Notes: generated from the letters alone by a model not told the origin. A DNA stretch of 64,000 bases from Acidobacteriota bacterium (GCA_009694745.1 SHUF01000004.1:1-64000), one strand, 5' to 3'; positions 22,447 to 32,013 are shown, counted from the first letter of the stretch. Made by a program: numbers and translations.

Positions 22447-24426
22447 GTGCATTCACGTATCGGCATCGACACCGGTGGCACGTTCACCGACTTTGTTCAT
22501 CTGGGGCCGGACGGACTCGTCGTCCACAAGCAGAGGTCTACGCCCGACGACCCGTCGCGCTCGATTCTCGACGGCATTCGACACCTCACGGGCCAGGCCA
22601 CGTCCCTCGACGTCGTCCATGGTTCCACCGTGGCCACGAATGCAGTACTGGAACGCAAGGGTGCGCGCGTTGCACTGGTCGCCACTCGCGGGTTCGAAGA
22701 CGTCCTGAAGATTGGCCGCCAGACGCGCCCCGAGCTCTACAACGTCTTCGTCGCGCCACGGCCCCCGCTGGTTGACCCGGACCTGACGTTCGGAGTCACC
22801 GAGAGACTGGATGCGTCCGGCGCCGTGCTGCAGGCCGTCAACGAAGAGGAGGTGGACCGTCTCGCCCGCCTCATCCGCGATCGCGGTGCCACCATCGTCG
22901 CCGTCTGCCTCCTGCACTCGTACGCAAACCCCGCACACGAAGAGCAGGTCGCGACACTGCTGCGGCAGTCAAGTCTCGCTGTGTGCACATCACACGAAGT
23001 GCTGCCCGAGTACCGCGAGTTCGAGCGCTGGAGCACCACGGTCGTCAACGCCTACGTGACTCCGCTCATGGACCGTTACCTGGGCACATTGGAGCGGACG
23101 TTGGCAGAGTCCCGACTGTCGATAATGCAGTCGAACGGCGGATGTATCTCAGCCGGGGCGGCACGCGCTCAGGCGGTGCGAACCGTCTTGTCCGGTCCTG
23201 CGGCCGGCGTCGTCGGGGCCAGCGCTGTGGCCCATGCCGCCGGTTTTCCGCGCGTCATCTCATTCGACATGGGCGGCACGTCCACAGACGTCAGCCTCAT
23301 AGACGATGGCATTGGGAGGACGACGGATTCGAAGGTGGGAGATTTCCCGGTGCGACTGCCCCTAATCGACATTCACACGGTGGGCGCCGGTGGCGGGTCG
23401 ATCGCGTATCTGGACACTGGTGGGGCACTCCGAGTCGGGCCGCGAAGCGCGGGCGCGAACCCAGGTCCCGTTTGTTACGGCGTTGGTGAGGAGTTGACCG
23501 TCACTGATGCGAACCTGCTGCTCGGCCGGCTCGACCCGGACTATTTCCTGGGTGGGCGCATGACGATCGACACGGGTCGCACGCAGCGAGTGGCGGCCGC
23601 GCTTGCCAAACAGACCGGACTCTCAGTACCCGAACTAGCCGATGGCATCGTGCGAGTAGCGAACGCGAATATGGAGCGCGCGATTCGTGTGGTGTCGGTC
23701 GAACGCGGTCACGACCCGCGCGATTTTGCGCTGCTGGCCTTCGGCGGCGCCGGCGGGATGCACGCCTGCGAGATTGCGCAGCAACTAGAAATCAAAACCG
23801 TGATCGTGCCCAGGCATGCGGGCGTCCTGTCTGCGCTCGGCATGCTCGTGGCCGACGTCACCAAGGACTATTCGGCCAGCGTCCTCAAGTCCAGCTCACA
23901 AGTGAGCGTGAAGGACCTGCAGCGTTTGTGCGCGCCACTCGTCGCGGCCGCAAAGGCCGAGCTCGAGGGCGAAGGGTTCCCCACGAGGCGCCAGGTGATC
24001 ACGTTGTCCGTGGACGTGCGTTACGTCGGCCAGTCGTTCGAAATCACATTACCGCTCACCGCTGACTATCGGAAAGTATTCGACCAGCAGCACGGCAAGA
24101 CGTACGGCTCCTCGAACCCGGCGCGTGCGACCGAGGTCGTCAACGTCCGCGTCTCGGCCGCAGGCATCACCGACAAGCCGAAACTGCCGTTCACCAAAGT
24201 CCGCGGCGCGTCGAAGGCTAAGCCCTCGGCGGTACGCCCTGGCCGTTTTACCGGAAAGAACGTGAAAGTGGCGTTCTACCGCTGGGATGATCTGAAACCG
24301 GGGTCATATGCATCCGGTCCCGCGGTCATCGCCGGCGGCGAAGCGACGGCTGTTGTTCCGCCAGGCTGGAAGTTCAAAGTGGATGGCCATGGCAACGTGC
24401 TGGCCCAGAAAGGGCGGGCGTCATGA
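22447..24426 (+). CDS. hyuA: Hydantoinase/oxoprolinase subunit A (HyuA-type ATPase subunit)
   Basis: 659 aa from a GTG. The N-terminus SRIGIDTGGTFTDFVHL is the ASKHA-type nucleotide-binding start of Hydantoinase_A N-terminal domains, followed by VVHGSTVATNAVLERKGA, SNGGCIS, LSGPAAGVVGA and FDMGGTSTDVSLID. Later blocks include FGGAGGMHACEIA and the C-terminal HyuA domain. With subunit B it forms an ATP-dependent N-methylhydantoinase, 5-oxoprolinase or acetone-carboxylase-like enzyme; the substrate cannot be told. The stop overlaps the subunit B start (ATGA). Confidence 0.9.
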   Translation: MHSRIGIDTGGTFTDFVHLGPDGLVVHKQRSTPDDPSRSILDGIRHLTGQATSLDVVHGSTVATNAVLERKGARVALVATRGFEDVLKIGRQTRPELYNVFVAPRPPLVDPDLTFGVTERLDASGAVLQAVNEEEVDRLARLIRDRGATIVAVCLLHSYANPAHEEQVATLLRQSSLAVCTSHEVLPEYREFERWSTTVVNAYVTPLMDRYLGTLERTLAESRLSIMQSNGGCISAGAARAQAVRTVLSGPAAGVVGASAVAHAAGFPRVISFDMGGTSTDVSLIDDGIGRTTDSKVGDFPVRLPLIDIHTVGAGGGSIAYLDTGGALRVGPRSAGANPGPVCYGVGEELTVTDANLLLGRLDPDYFLGGRMTIDTGRTQRVAAALAKQTGLSVPELADGIVRVANANMERAIRVVSVERGHDPRDFALLAFGGAGGMHACEIAQQLEIKTVIVPRHAGVLSALGMLVADVTKDYSASVLKSSSQVSVKDLQRLCAPLVAAAKAELEGEGFPTRRQVITLSVDVRYVGQSFEITLPLTADYRKVFDQQHGKTYGSSNPARATEVVNVRVSAAGITDKPKLPFTKVRGASKAKPSAVRPGRFTGKNVKVAFYRWDDLKPGSYASGPAVIAGGEATAVVPPGWKFKVDGHGNVLAQKGRAS

Positions 24427-26015
24427 AGCCGAACCCCATTGAGTTTGAAGTCTTCAAGAACCTGTTCCTCTCCATCGCCGAGGAGATGGGCGTCACGTTG
24501 TGCCGCACCGGGTTCTCGCCGAACATCAAGGAACGGCTCGACTACTCGTGCGCCGTGTACGACGCCGAGGGCAACACCATCGCGCAGGGCGACCACATGC
24601 CGGTGCATCTGGGCGCGATGCCGCTCTCGGTGCGAGCCGCCATCGACGCGGTGGACATGGAACCGGGCGACATCGTGATGCTCAACGACCCCTTCCGGGG
24701 TGGCACACATCTGCCCGACATCACGCTGGTGTCGCCGGTGTTTCTCGGCAAGGAGCAGAAGCCCGCCTTCTACGTGGCCAATCGCGCGCATCACTCCGAT
24801 GTGGGCGGCATGAGCCCAGGGTCCATGCCGGTCGCGCGCGAGATTTACCAGGAGGGGCTGATCATCCCACCGGTTCGTCTGGCACGGCGAGGGCAGATCG
24901 TGGAGGACATCATGGCGCTCCTCCTCAACAACGTGCGCACGCCCGACGAGCGCGAGGGCGACATCGCTGCGCAGATTGCCGCTAACCGCGTGGCCGAGAC
25001 TCGCCTGCGCGCGGTCGTGGCCCGTTACGGCCGCGCGCAGACGATGCGGTATGCCGCAGCGTTGCAGGACTACACCGAACGCGTGGTGCGGCACGCCATC
25101 AAGGGCATTCGCGATGGCGAGTACACCTTCGAGGACGCGCTCGATGATGACGGGTTCAGCGACGCGCCTGTACCGATTCGAGTGAAGGTCACGATTCGGA
25201 AGGACCGCGCCGTCGTGGACTTCACCGGCTCAGCGCCGCAGGTGACCGGCAGCGTGAACGCGAACTACGCCATCACGCTGTCAGCGTGCCTATATGCCTT
25301 TCGGTGTCTCGTGCAAGACGACGTGCTCTATAACGCGGGCGTGGGCCGGCCTATCCAGGTCATCGCCCCCGAAGGTTCAATCGTGAACGCGCTTCGGCCT
25401 TCCGCCGTGGCCGGCGGCAACGTCGAAACCTCGCAACGCATCACCGATGTGGTGCTGGGCGCGCTCGGCAAGGCGCAACCCGATCGATGGCCTGCTGCCA
25501 GTCAGGGCACGATGAATAACGTGACGCTGGGAGGGACCGACCCCAGGACCGGTCGGCAGTTTGCGTACTACGAGACCATGGGCGGCGGCATGGGTGGACG
25601 AAAGGGTATGGCCGGACTGAGCGGCGTGCACGTGCACATGAGCAACACGCGCAACACGCCGTCCGAAGCGATTGAGCACTATCTTCCGGTGCGCATTCGG
25701 CAGTATGGTCTACGGCAGGGTAGTGGCGGCGCCGGCGCCGCGCCGGGCGGCGAGGGCCTGGTGCGCGAATACGAGATGCTCGTGGAGACATCAGTGACCT
25801 TGCTCACAGACCGGCGACGGCTCGCCCCGTACGGAGTGCGAGGGGGTGGGCCTGGGGGATTAGGCAGGAACACGCTGATTCGTGACGGCAAGGAAACGCC
25901 GCTTCCTGGCAAAGTGCAGATCACGTTGAAAGCCGGAGATCGTCTGCGAGTGGAAACCCCCGGCGGCGGCGGATACGGTTCGTCCAAACACCCTCAGGGT
26001 TCACACGAGGCGTGA
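24423..26015 (+). CDS. hyuB: Hydantoinase/oxoprolinase subunit B (HyuB)
   Basis: 530 aa. Starts with NPIEFEVFKNLFLSIAEEMG, typical of Hydantoinase_B, and has GDHMPVHLGAMP, LNDPFRGGTHLPDITLV, ANRAHHSDVGGMSPGSMP, GSVNANYAIT and ETMGGGMGGRKGM. The C-terminus is PGGGGYG. The His/Asp-rich blocks form the metal-dependent catalytic site in this family. Translated with hyuA through a 4-base overlap. The next gene, a MFS permease 192 bases on, may import the substrate, so a catabolic unit is likely. Confidence 0.92.
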   Translation: MKPNPIEFEVFKNLFLSIAEEMGVTLCRTGFSPNIKERLDYSCAVYDAEGNTIAQGDHMPVHLGAMPLSVRAAIDAVDMEPGDIVMLNDPFRGGTHLPDITLVSPVFLGKEQKPAFYVANRAHHSDVGGMSPGSMPVAREIYQEGLIIPPVRLARRGQIVEDIMALLLNNVRTPDEREGDIAAQIAANRVAETRLRAVVARYGRAQTMRYAAALQDYTERVVRHAIKGIRDGEYTFEDALDDDGFSDAPVPIRVKVTIRKDRAVVDFTGSAPQVTGSVNANYAITLSACLYAFRCLVQDDVLYNAGVGRPIQVIAPEGSIVNALRPSAVAGGNVETSQRITDVVLGALGKAQPDRWPAASQGTMNNVTLGGTDPRTGRQFAYYETMGGGMGGRKGMAGLSGVHVHMSNTRNTPSEAIEHYLPVRIRQYGLRQGSGGAGAAPGGEGLVREYEMLVETSVTLLTDRRRLAPYGVRGGGPGGLGRNTLIRDGKETPLPGKVQITLKAGDRLRVETPGGGGYGSSKHPQGSHEA

Positions 26016-26072
26016 AGGTGCTTTGCAGGAAACCAGAATTATTGGACCGTATTTCAGTTTACTGCTGCCGTT

Positions 26073-26104
26073 CGGAGGTCCCGGGCTAAAGCCCATGCCC
26101 TCCG
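26073..26104. repeat. Family C hairpin repeat (short copy)
   Basis: CGGAGG...CCTCCG encloses GGGCTAAAGCCC; the right part matches, in inverted orientation, the GGAGGGCATGGGCTTTAGCC segment at 27451. The two copies bracket the MFS gene. The rest of 26016-26207 has no recognisable site. Confidence 0.7.
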
Positions 26105-26207
26105 TACGATTCCCGCTACGCCGATCTGGACGACGGTCCAGGCCCTCTGAAAGAAGATCAAATGATCCTTCAGTTCTACGTGCCTCGTGTGAACCCAAAA
26201 GGTAGCG

Positions 26208-27431
26208 ATGTTTAGTTGGTGGCATGACGCAGACCGGACCGCGCGCAAAGCGCTGGTCGCAGCCTCGCTAGGCTGGATGCTCGATTCGTTCGACGTCATG
26301 TTGTACGCGCTCGTGCTGCTGGCCGTGCGCAATGAGCTGGGCATCGACGCGGCCACTGCCGGGTCGTTGCAGTCGCTCACACTGCTCGCCTCAGCCGCCG
26401 GCGGTTTGATTTTTGGCGTGCTCGCCGACAAGTGGGGGCGCACGCGCGCACTGATGTTGAGCGTGCTGGTGTATTCGGTCTTCACCGCTGCGTGCGGCTT
26501 TGCCCAGACGGTGGCGCAGTTGGCCGTGTTCCGCATTTTCCTGGGGTTCGGGATGGGCGGCGAGTGGGCCAGTGGCGCGGCGCTTGTGTCCGAGACCTGG
26601 AAAGAAAAAGATCGCGGCAAGGCACTCGGCTTCATGCAGAGTTCCTGGGCCATCGGCTACGCCCTAGCCGCCATCGTCAACTACCTGGTCCAGGATGTGG
26701 CGGGGCTGGGGTGGCGGGCGGTGTTTTTCGTCGGCGTGTTGCCCGCGTTCTACGCGTTCTGGGTGCGCCGTAGCGTGGAAGAACCGGCGATGTGGACTGC
26801 AGAGAAAGCCAAACCCACGCGAGTGTCGCTCGGTGAAGCGATGGGCGGCCCCATGCTGCGCATCACGTTGGCCGTGACGCTGATGAATGCCTGCACGATG
26901 TTCGCGTGGTGGGGGCTCAATTCCTGGATTCCGTCGTACCTGCGCGCGGCTCCTGACACCGGAGGTATCGGCCTATCCAATGCAGCGATGAACTGGTTCA
27001 TCGTGGTCATGCAGGTCGGCATGTGGTTTGGATATGTGACGTTCGGATACGTGAGCGACAGCGTCGGTCGCAGAAAGACCTATGTTGGATACCTGGTGGC
27101 CGCCGCCGCGCTCGTGTTGGCCTACGCGTACACGACCACTCCGTGGGTCTTGCTCGCACTGGGCCCCGTCGTCGCGTTCTTCGGCACCGGCTACTTCAGC
27201 GGCTTCGGCGCCGTGACAGCGGAGTTGTATCCGACGGCAGTGCGCGCGACCGCGCAGGGCATCACCTACAACGTTGGTCGTGTGGCAAGCGCCGCCGCCC
27301 CGTGGATGGTGGGCTCAATCGCGCAGACAAACGGCTACCCGAGCGCGTTGTCGATTACGGCGGTGGCCTATCTGCTTGCCGCGGCCTTCTGGTTGGTCAT
27401 CCCGGAGACGAAGGGCCGGGCGATTCAGTAA
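26208..27431 (+). CDS. MFS transporter, sugar-acid/organic-acid type
   Basis: 407 aa, 12 predicted membrane segments. After ALVAASLGWMLDSFDVMLYA (D-x-x-D-type first helix of the aromatic/organic-acid transporters) comes GVLADKWGRTRAL, the MFS loop 2-3 signature, GEWASGAALVSETW in helix 5 and GYVSDSVGRRKTY in the second half. No signal or extra domain. AAAAGG precedes the ATG. It follows the hydantoinase genes and lies between inverted family C hairpins, so it may be the importer for the hydantoinase substrate. Substrate unproven. Confidence 0.88.
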   Translation: MFSWWHDADRTARKALVAASLGWMLDSFDVMLYALVLLAVRNELGIDAATAGSLQSLTLLASAAGGLIFGVLADKWGRTRALMLSVLVYSVFTAACGFAQTVAQLAVFRIFLGFGMGGEWASGAALVSETWKEKDRGKALGFMQSSWAIGYALAAIVNYLVQDVAGLGWRAVFFVGVLPAFYAFWVRRSVEEPAMWTAEKAKPTRVSLGEAMGGPMLRITLAVTLMNACTMFAWWGLNSWIPSYLRAAPDTGGIGLSNAAMNWFIVVMQVGMWFGYVTFGYVSDSVGRRKTYVGYLVAAAALVLAYAYTTTPWVLLALGPVVAFFGTGYFSGFGAVTAELYPTAVRATAQGITYNVGRVASAAAPWMVGSIAQTNGYPSALSITAVAYLLAAAFWLVIPETKGRAIQ

Positions 27432-27450
27432 GCCCTCGGGGTCTGCGAAA

Positions 27451-27508
27451 CGGAGGGCATGGGCTTTAGCCCGTGCTGCGCGTCCCGGGCTGAAGCCCGG
27501 GACCTCCG
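27451..27508. repeat. Family C double-hairpin repeat (longest copy)
   Basis: Two stem-loops in a row, GGGCATGGGCTTTAGCCCGT and CCCGGGCTGAAGCCCGGG, enclosed by CGGAGG and CCTCCG. It stands 20 bases after the MFS stop. Shorter or diverged copies occur at 26073, 34863, 48692 and perhaps 62557. It may serve as a terminator between the convergent genes here, although no U-run follows. Confidence 0.75.
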
Positions 27509-27533
27509 GACAGAACTGGCTCCGGGACCCCGA

Positions 27534-27755
27534 TCAGCCTTTCGTGATTTCCGTCACCATGCCCATGAGGTAGTGCAGCGTCACCGTATCTCCCGCTGCC
27601 ATGTGCTGCGGTACCGCTTCGTTGCCGACGCGTGCGTGACGGATTTCGCCTTCGGGATCTTCCGGATCGGTCCAGAACACATCCAGAGAGATCTGGCCGT
27701 GAATCGACATCGGCTGAATACGGTGGATGACAGCTGTGCGGGTGCCTTTGAGCAT
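27534..27755 (-). CDS. Small conserved-looking protein of unknown function
   Basis: 73 aa, start codon 3 bases after the stop of the PQQ-propeller gene, so the two are probably one transcript. The sequence (SLDVFWTDPEDPEGEIRHAR, EAVPQHMAAGDTVTLHYLMG) suggests a small beta-barrel or SH3-like fold, no Cys, no signal. I do not recognise it. Its support is the tight spacing and the fact that it fills the gap with good codon use. The alternative is a chance frame. Confidence 0.55.
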   Translation of the reverse strand: MLKGTRTAVIHRIQPMSIHGQISLDVFWTDPEDPEGEIRHARVGNEAVPQHMAAGDTVTLHYLMGMVTEITKG

Positions 27756-27758
27756 GCG

Positions 27759-29033
27759 TTACCGCTTCACATCATAGACGTGAAGGGCATCTTGTTCGCG
27801 AAGATACATCCGGCCTCCGGTGACCACCGGATGCGACCAACTGGGGTTGCGGACGCCTGGAATCTGGAACTTGCCTTTCTCGCGGTACTGCTTGGGATTA
27901 GCCTCAATCAGCATCATCACGCCGTTCTGGTAGCGGAAATAGAGGTGGCCGTCGGCGGCCGTGACCGCAGCCGAGCCACTGCCATCGTTGCGGAAATTTC
28001 CGCCCCACACCACGTTTCCCGAGGCAAGTTCGAGGCACATCAGAAAACCGTTGTTATGACCGTGACCGGCGTACACATGGTCGCCGATGAGCACCATGCC
28101 GCCATGGTGGTTCTGGAAGGTCCCTCCGCCGAGGAAGTACTTCTCGGCCGCGGTGACACGGCCGTCAGAACCAGGCGCAAGCTGCATCAGCACTGACCCC
28201 GTGCCATATCCCGAAGAGGCAAACACCATGTCGTCCTTGACCAGCGGCGTGGGGATGTTGGCCGTCCCGTTCGCCACCCGGCCATAGGCCCACATGAACT
28301 GGCCGTCGCTGGCGCGCACGCTGATGACTCCGCGGCTGCTGAGCCGCACGTACTGCTTCACGCCGCCACCGTTCGAGATCACGACCGATGAATATTCTGG
28401 GCTGCCGCCATCTGGTTGTTGCGTGCACCAGATCTCTTTCCTCGTGGTCTTTTCCATCGCCACCATGCCCGCACCAGCGGTGCCAGGGCTCACCACCACA
28501 TGGGGGCCGTCCACGAGAGGGGATTCGGCGAACAGCCAGTTTGGCGTCTGCGCTCTGTAATCGCGCGTCAGGCTCTTGCTCCAGATGTTTCGCCCGGGCG
28601 CGGCATCGAGCGCGACGACAGTGCCGTCGGAACTGAGCACATACACCGAGTTGCCATCGACAGTGGGAGTGGCCCGCGGTCCGCCGTATTCGTCCTGATG
28701 CGTCTCACCCACACGCGCGGCCCAGATCGGCGCGCCGTCGGCTTCGTTGAAGGCAAGCGCGTATTGTCCATCGCGCCTATCACCCATCGTGTAGATACGT
28801 CCGCCCGTGACGGCGACGCTGGAAAATCCTCCGCCCATACCCATGGCAGTGAACAACTTCCGGGGGCCACCTTCAGGCCAGGTCTGCAACAAACCGGTAT
28901 CGGTGGAAATGCCATCGCGATTGGGCCCGCGCCACTGCGGCCAGTTGCCCGAGGTCGCAGGCTGGTCAAACGCAGGCAACGCCGCCACCGCGGACAGCAG
29001 CACCAATGTCGCACTCATGAGGCGCAGTCGCAT
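27759..29033 (-). CDS. Exported PQQ-type beta-propeller protein
   Basis: 424 aa from ATG 29033, with AAGGAG upstream. Signal peptide MRLRLMSATLVLLSAVAALP. The mature start NWPQWRGPNRDGIS is typical of PQQ-like propeller proteins abundant in Acidobacteriota and Planctomycetota. Several blades follow the pattern G-VVALDA--G, for example VYVLSSDGTVVALDAAPG and LYFRYQNGVMMLIEA. No cytochrome c motif, so a dehydrogenase role is doubtful; BamB-like or polymer-binding roles are possible. Followed by the small gene at 27534. Confidence 0.85.
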   Translation of the reverse strand: MRLRLMSATLVLLSAVAALPAFDQPATSGNWPQWRGPNRDGISTDTGLLQTWPEGGPRKLFTAMGMGGGFSSVAVTGGRIYTMGDRRDGQYALAFNEADGAPIWAARVGETHQDEYGGPRATPTVDGNSVYVLSSDGTVVALDAAPGRNIWSKSLTRDYRAQTPNWLFAESPLVDGPHVVVSPGTAGAGMVAMEKTTRKEIWCTQQPDGGSPEYSSVVISNGGGVKQYVRLSSRGVISVRASDGQFMWAYGRVANGTANIPTPLVKDDMVFASSGYGTGSVLMQLAPGSDGRVTAAEKYFLGGGTFQNHHGGMVLIGDHVYAGHGHNNGFLMCLELASGNVVWGGNFRNDGSGSAAVTAADGHLYFRYQNGVMMLIEANPKQYREKGKFQIPGVRNPSWSHPVVTGGRMYLREQDALHVYDVKR

Positions 29034-29098
29034 TCACATCTCCTTGTGACACGCGTCAAAGTTGGCGCGGGCCGCGTATCATCAACTACGGATAACTT

Positions 29099-31141
29099 AT
29101 GGTGACACGTTCTCATGGACGTCTGACGCGGCGGATACGCGCTTTGGTCGGCTTTCTCGCATTGGGTGGCGCCTGGGGCGCCGGAGCGTCCGCTCGCGAA
29201 CAGGATTTGCCCAGCGGCGCAAGCCTCGTCGCAAAACACCTGGCCGCGATCGGTGGCGCAGACATCGTTCGCGCCACGACATCCCTTCGCGCCACGGGCG
29301 TGACCGAACTGCCCGCGCAGAACATCCGCGGCACGTTTGAAGTGTTGGCCGGTCGCCCGGCGAAGGCGATCCTCAGACTTGAACTTGGTGGCATCGGCAA
29401 GGCCGAGAGCGGCTACAACGGCACGGTGGGATGGATGCTGGATCCGATGGTCGGGCCATCGATTGTGACCGGTCCCCAGCTCGACGAGATGCGCAACGAC
29501 GCACACTTCGACGCCGTGCTGCATCCACCTGATCTGGTGAAGTCGATCACCACGATCGCGCGCGTGGAGTTCGACGGCCGGCCTGCGTTCAAGACACACT
29601 TGGTGTTCGTCTCGGGCCAGACACGTGATCAGTTCTTCGACGTCGAGCGCGGATACCTGCTCGGTTTCTCCGCCGACAGCCAGACACCGATGGGCGTGGT
29701 GCCCACCATCGTCACGCTCAGGGGCTACAAAGCGTTTGGCGCCATGACGAATCCAGCCAGGATGATTCAGTCGGCGATGGGCGTTGAGCAACACTTCATC
29801 TTCGAGACGTACGAATACAACACGCTCAAGCCCGAGGCGTTTGACCCGCCGGCCATCATCCGCGCCATCATGAAGACCGACGCGGTACCCGCGCAGCCCG
29901 TGGAGCAATGGCGCACGGAAGGCCTGGCCAGTTTCGACGAGGCCTGGACGACGATCAACGATTCATTTTTCGATCCCACTTTTGGCGGCTTGAACTGGGC
30001 CGCGGTGCGCGACGAACTCCGCCCTCGCGTATTGGCCGCCACCAGCCCGGAAGACTCTCGCCGCCCCATCCACGAGATGCTCGCGCGCCTGAAGCGATCG
30101 CACTTTGTGCTCATGTCTTCTGCGGCGACTACGAGTGAGGATCCGCCTCGGGCGGGTGGGGCCACTGTGGGTGTCGATGTCCGCGTTCTCAAGGACGATG
30201 TGGTGATCACGCGAGTGACTGCCGGCTCAGCAGCGGCGACTGCCGGCCTTGCCGCGGGGCAGGTGCTGCTCGCGATTGACGATGAGGCCGCTTCGAAGTG
30301 GTTTCGGCCGCAGGGCTCCGGTGTCGATCCCCGTGCGCGTGCGCTGGAGGTGTGGCGCCGCGTGCAGCGAAGTCTGTCGGGTGCGCCCGGCTCCACGGCT
30401 ACCGTGCGCGTGAGCGACGACCGCGGCGAGAGAGTCATCAGGGTCAATCGCTCGGTCGAGGCGGGTGAGCGCGTAGTGCTTGGCGACCTGCCTCCGTTTG
30501 TCACTGCGGTCACCGAACGCGCGGTGGAGACGCCCGACGGCCGGCCGGTCGGTGTGATCGGATTCAACGTGTGGATGACGCCCGTCAACGACCCAGTCGC
30601 CCGCGCGGTCAATCGATTCCGCTCGGCCAAGGGCCTGGTCATAGACCTGCGCGGAAATCCCGGCGGTCTGGCCGCGATGATTTCCGGCGTGGCCGGACAC
30701 CTCTTCACGACACCCGAACTGCTGGGTCGCATGAAAACCCGGACGTCGGATTTGGTGTTTCGCGCCAATCCTCGCCTGGTGACGCCCGAGGGCGTGCCCG
30801 TGGTGCCGTACGAAGGGCCTGTGGCCATCCTGGTGGACGAGCTGACCGCCAGTGCCTCCGAGTGCTTCGCAGGAGCCCTCCAGAGCCTTGGCCGGGCCAG
30901 AGTCTTTGGTCGCCAGACTCTGGGTCAGGCCCTGCCGGCCAACACCCGGCGTCTGCCCAACGGCGACCTGCTCATGTACGCGGTCGGCGACTTTGTGACC
31001 GCCACCGGACGCCGCCTCGAAGGCGAGGGCGTCATGCCCGACCAGGTCGTCCCCCTCACGCTCCAGACCCTCAGGGCCGGGCGCGACGCAACGCTCGATG
31101 CCGCCCTGCGCTGGATTGACACGTCTTCAGGCCTGAATTGA
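29099..31141 (+). CDS. Exported S41-family peptidase with PDZ domain
   Basis: 680 aa. Signal segment at residues 12-32. Residues about 33-240 form an N-terminal domain with the GGADIVRATTSLRATG-type motif seen in acidobacterial exported proteins. Then a Tricorn/IRBP-like helical part (SFDEAWTTINDSFFDPTFGG), a PDZ-like segment (TAGLAAGQVLLAIDD) and the S41 core GLVIDLRGNPGG, VDELTASASECFAGAL (nucleophile Ser) and GRQTLGQALP. The position where processing proteases have the catalytic Lys (G--T-GK) carries Gln. Either a tetrad-type S41 enzyme or a weakened one. Periplasmic protein turnover is the family role. Confidence 0.87.
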   Translation: MVTRSHGRLTRRIRALVGFLALGGAWGAGASAREQDLPSGASLVAKHLAAIGGADIVRATTSLRATGVTELPAQNIRGTFEVLAGRPAKAILRLELGGIGKAESGYNGTVGWMLDPMVGPSIVTGPQLDEMRNDAHFDAVLHPPDLVKSITTIARVEFDGRPAFKTHLVFVSGQTRDQFFDVERGYLLGFSADSQTPMGVVPTIVTLRGYKAFGAMTNPARMIQSAMGVEQHFIFETYEYNTLKPEAFDPPAIIRAIMKTDAVPAQPVEQWRTEGLASFDEAWTTINDSFFDPTFGGLNWAAVRDELRPRVLAATSPEDSRRPIHEMLARLKRSHFVLMSSAATTSEDPPRAGGATVGVDVRVLKDDVVITRVTAGSAAATAGLAAGQVLLAIDDEAASKWFRPQGSGVDPRARALEVWRRVQRSLSGAPGSTATVRVSDDRGERVIRVNRSVEAGERVVLGDLPPFVTAVTERAVETPDGRPVGVIGFNVWMTPVNDPVARAVNRFRSAKGLVIDLRGNPGGLAAMISGVAGHLFTTPELLGRMKTRTSDLVFRANPRLVTPEGVPVVPYEGPVAILVDELTASASECFAGALQSLGRARVFGRQTLGQALPANTRRLPNGDLLMYAVGDFVTATGRRLEGEGVMPDQVVPLTLQTLRAGRDATLDAALRWIDTSSGLN

Positions 31142-31260
31142 CTCTGGGCGAAGGGGTGGGTTATCCTCCCTCGACCTACACGAACACCCGATGTATTGCG
31201 CTTTGAGGTCACGTCTGACCTTGGTTTTGGGTGGTCGCAATTGCAGGAGTACTAATACGA

Positions 31261-32007
31261 ATGGAACAGCAGCGCCCGCTGCGCTTGGGCGATCTCGTGG
31301 ACGACTACTGTCCGAGAGAACGCCGTGTTACCAACCACGCGATCGTCGCCATCGTTGAAGACGCGATTCGGCAAACTCGCTGCACTGCATGCGAGGCCGA
31401 CCACGTCTACAAGGGAGGCAAGGCGCCCGTTCGGAAGAAACCTGCTCGAACGAAAGAAGACGAGCAGGCCGCTCTTTACGACCAGGTGCTGGCGAACGTG
31501 ACCGGAGGCACCCCCGTGCCCCCGCCGCCTGAACCGGTCGTTGTACCGGTGCCGGTGGTGGTGGCCGCGCCACCTCCGCCTGTCCCCGCGCCAATAGCCG
31601 AGCCCGAACCGGAGGTTCCGGTGATAGACCACGGGTGGTCGCTCAACAGACCTCTGATACGCGCGTCCCTTCCCCGCAACGACAGCCAGCCCCCTCCCCC
31701 CAGAGCGATTCCCGAATTCACGATGCACCAGCGCAATGTGCGCGGCTCGCAGCAGTTTCGCGGCAGTGGTGGTAACGGCAACGGCAATGGTTACGGCGGC
31801 TCCGGAGGCTCCGGCGGAGGCTGGCACGACCGCAGCAGCCAGGGCGCCAACGGCAATTCCAATGGTCACCGCGGTGGTTTCCGCCCCGACCCACAAGGAC
31901 AGGGACAAGGACAGGGTGAGGGCCAGCCCGGAGCTCCGAACGGACAGCGGCCTGGCGGCGGACGCCGCCGTCGCCGCCACAAGTCACCCAGACCTCCGCA
32001 GAACTAA
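31261..32007 (+). CDS. Unknown protein: conserved N-terminal module with Cys pair, RGG/Gly-Asn-rich tail
   Basis: 248 aa from ATG 31261 (GGAG upstream). Residues 1-60 are well ordered: LRLGDLVDDYCPRERRVTNH, a helix, and TRCTACEADHVYK with a CxxC. Then basic and Pro-rich linkers (about 65-135), and from residue 160 a tail of Gly/Asn/Gln with RGG-like patches, repeated QGQGQGQGEGQ and a final GRRRRRHK. The composition resembles RNA-binding disordered tails such as those of RhlE-type or Hfq-like proteins. No helicase domain. It precedes fabI by 6 bases after its stop, so they may be co-transcribed. Family not recognised. Confidence 0.72.
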   Translation: MEQQRPLRLGDLVDDYCPRERRVTNHAIVAIVEDAIRQTRCTACEADHVYKGGKAPVRKKPARTKEDEQAALYDQVLANVTGGTPVPPPPEPVVVPVPVVVAAPPPPVPAPIAEPEPEVPVIDHGWSLNRPLIRASLPRNDSQPPPPRAIPEFTMHQRNVRGSQQFRGSGGNGNGNGYGGSGGSGGGWHDRSSQGANGNSNGHRGGFRPDPQGQGQGQGEGQPGAPNGQRPGGGRRRRRHKSPRPPQN

Positions 32008-32013
32008 TCGCTC

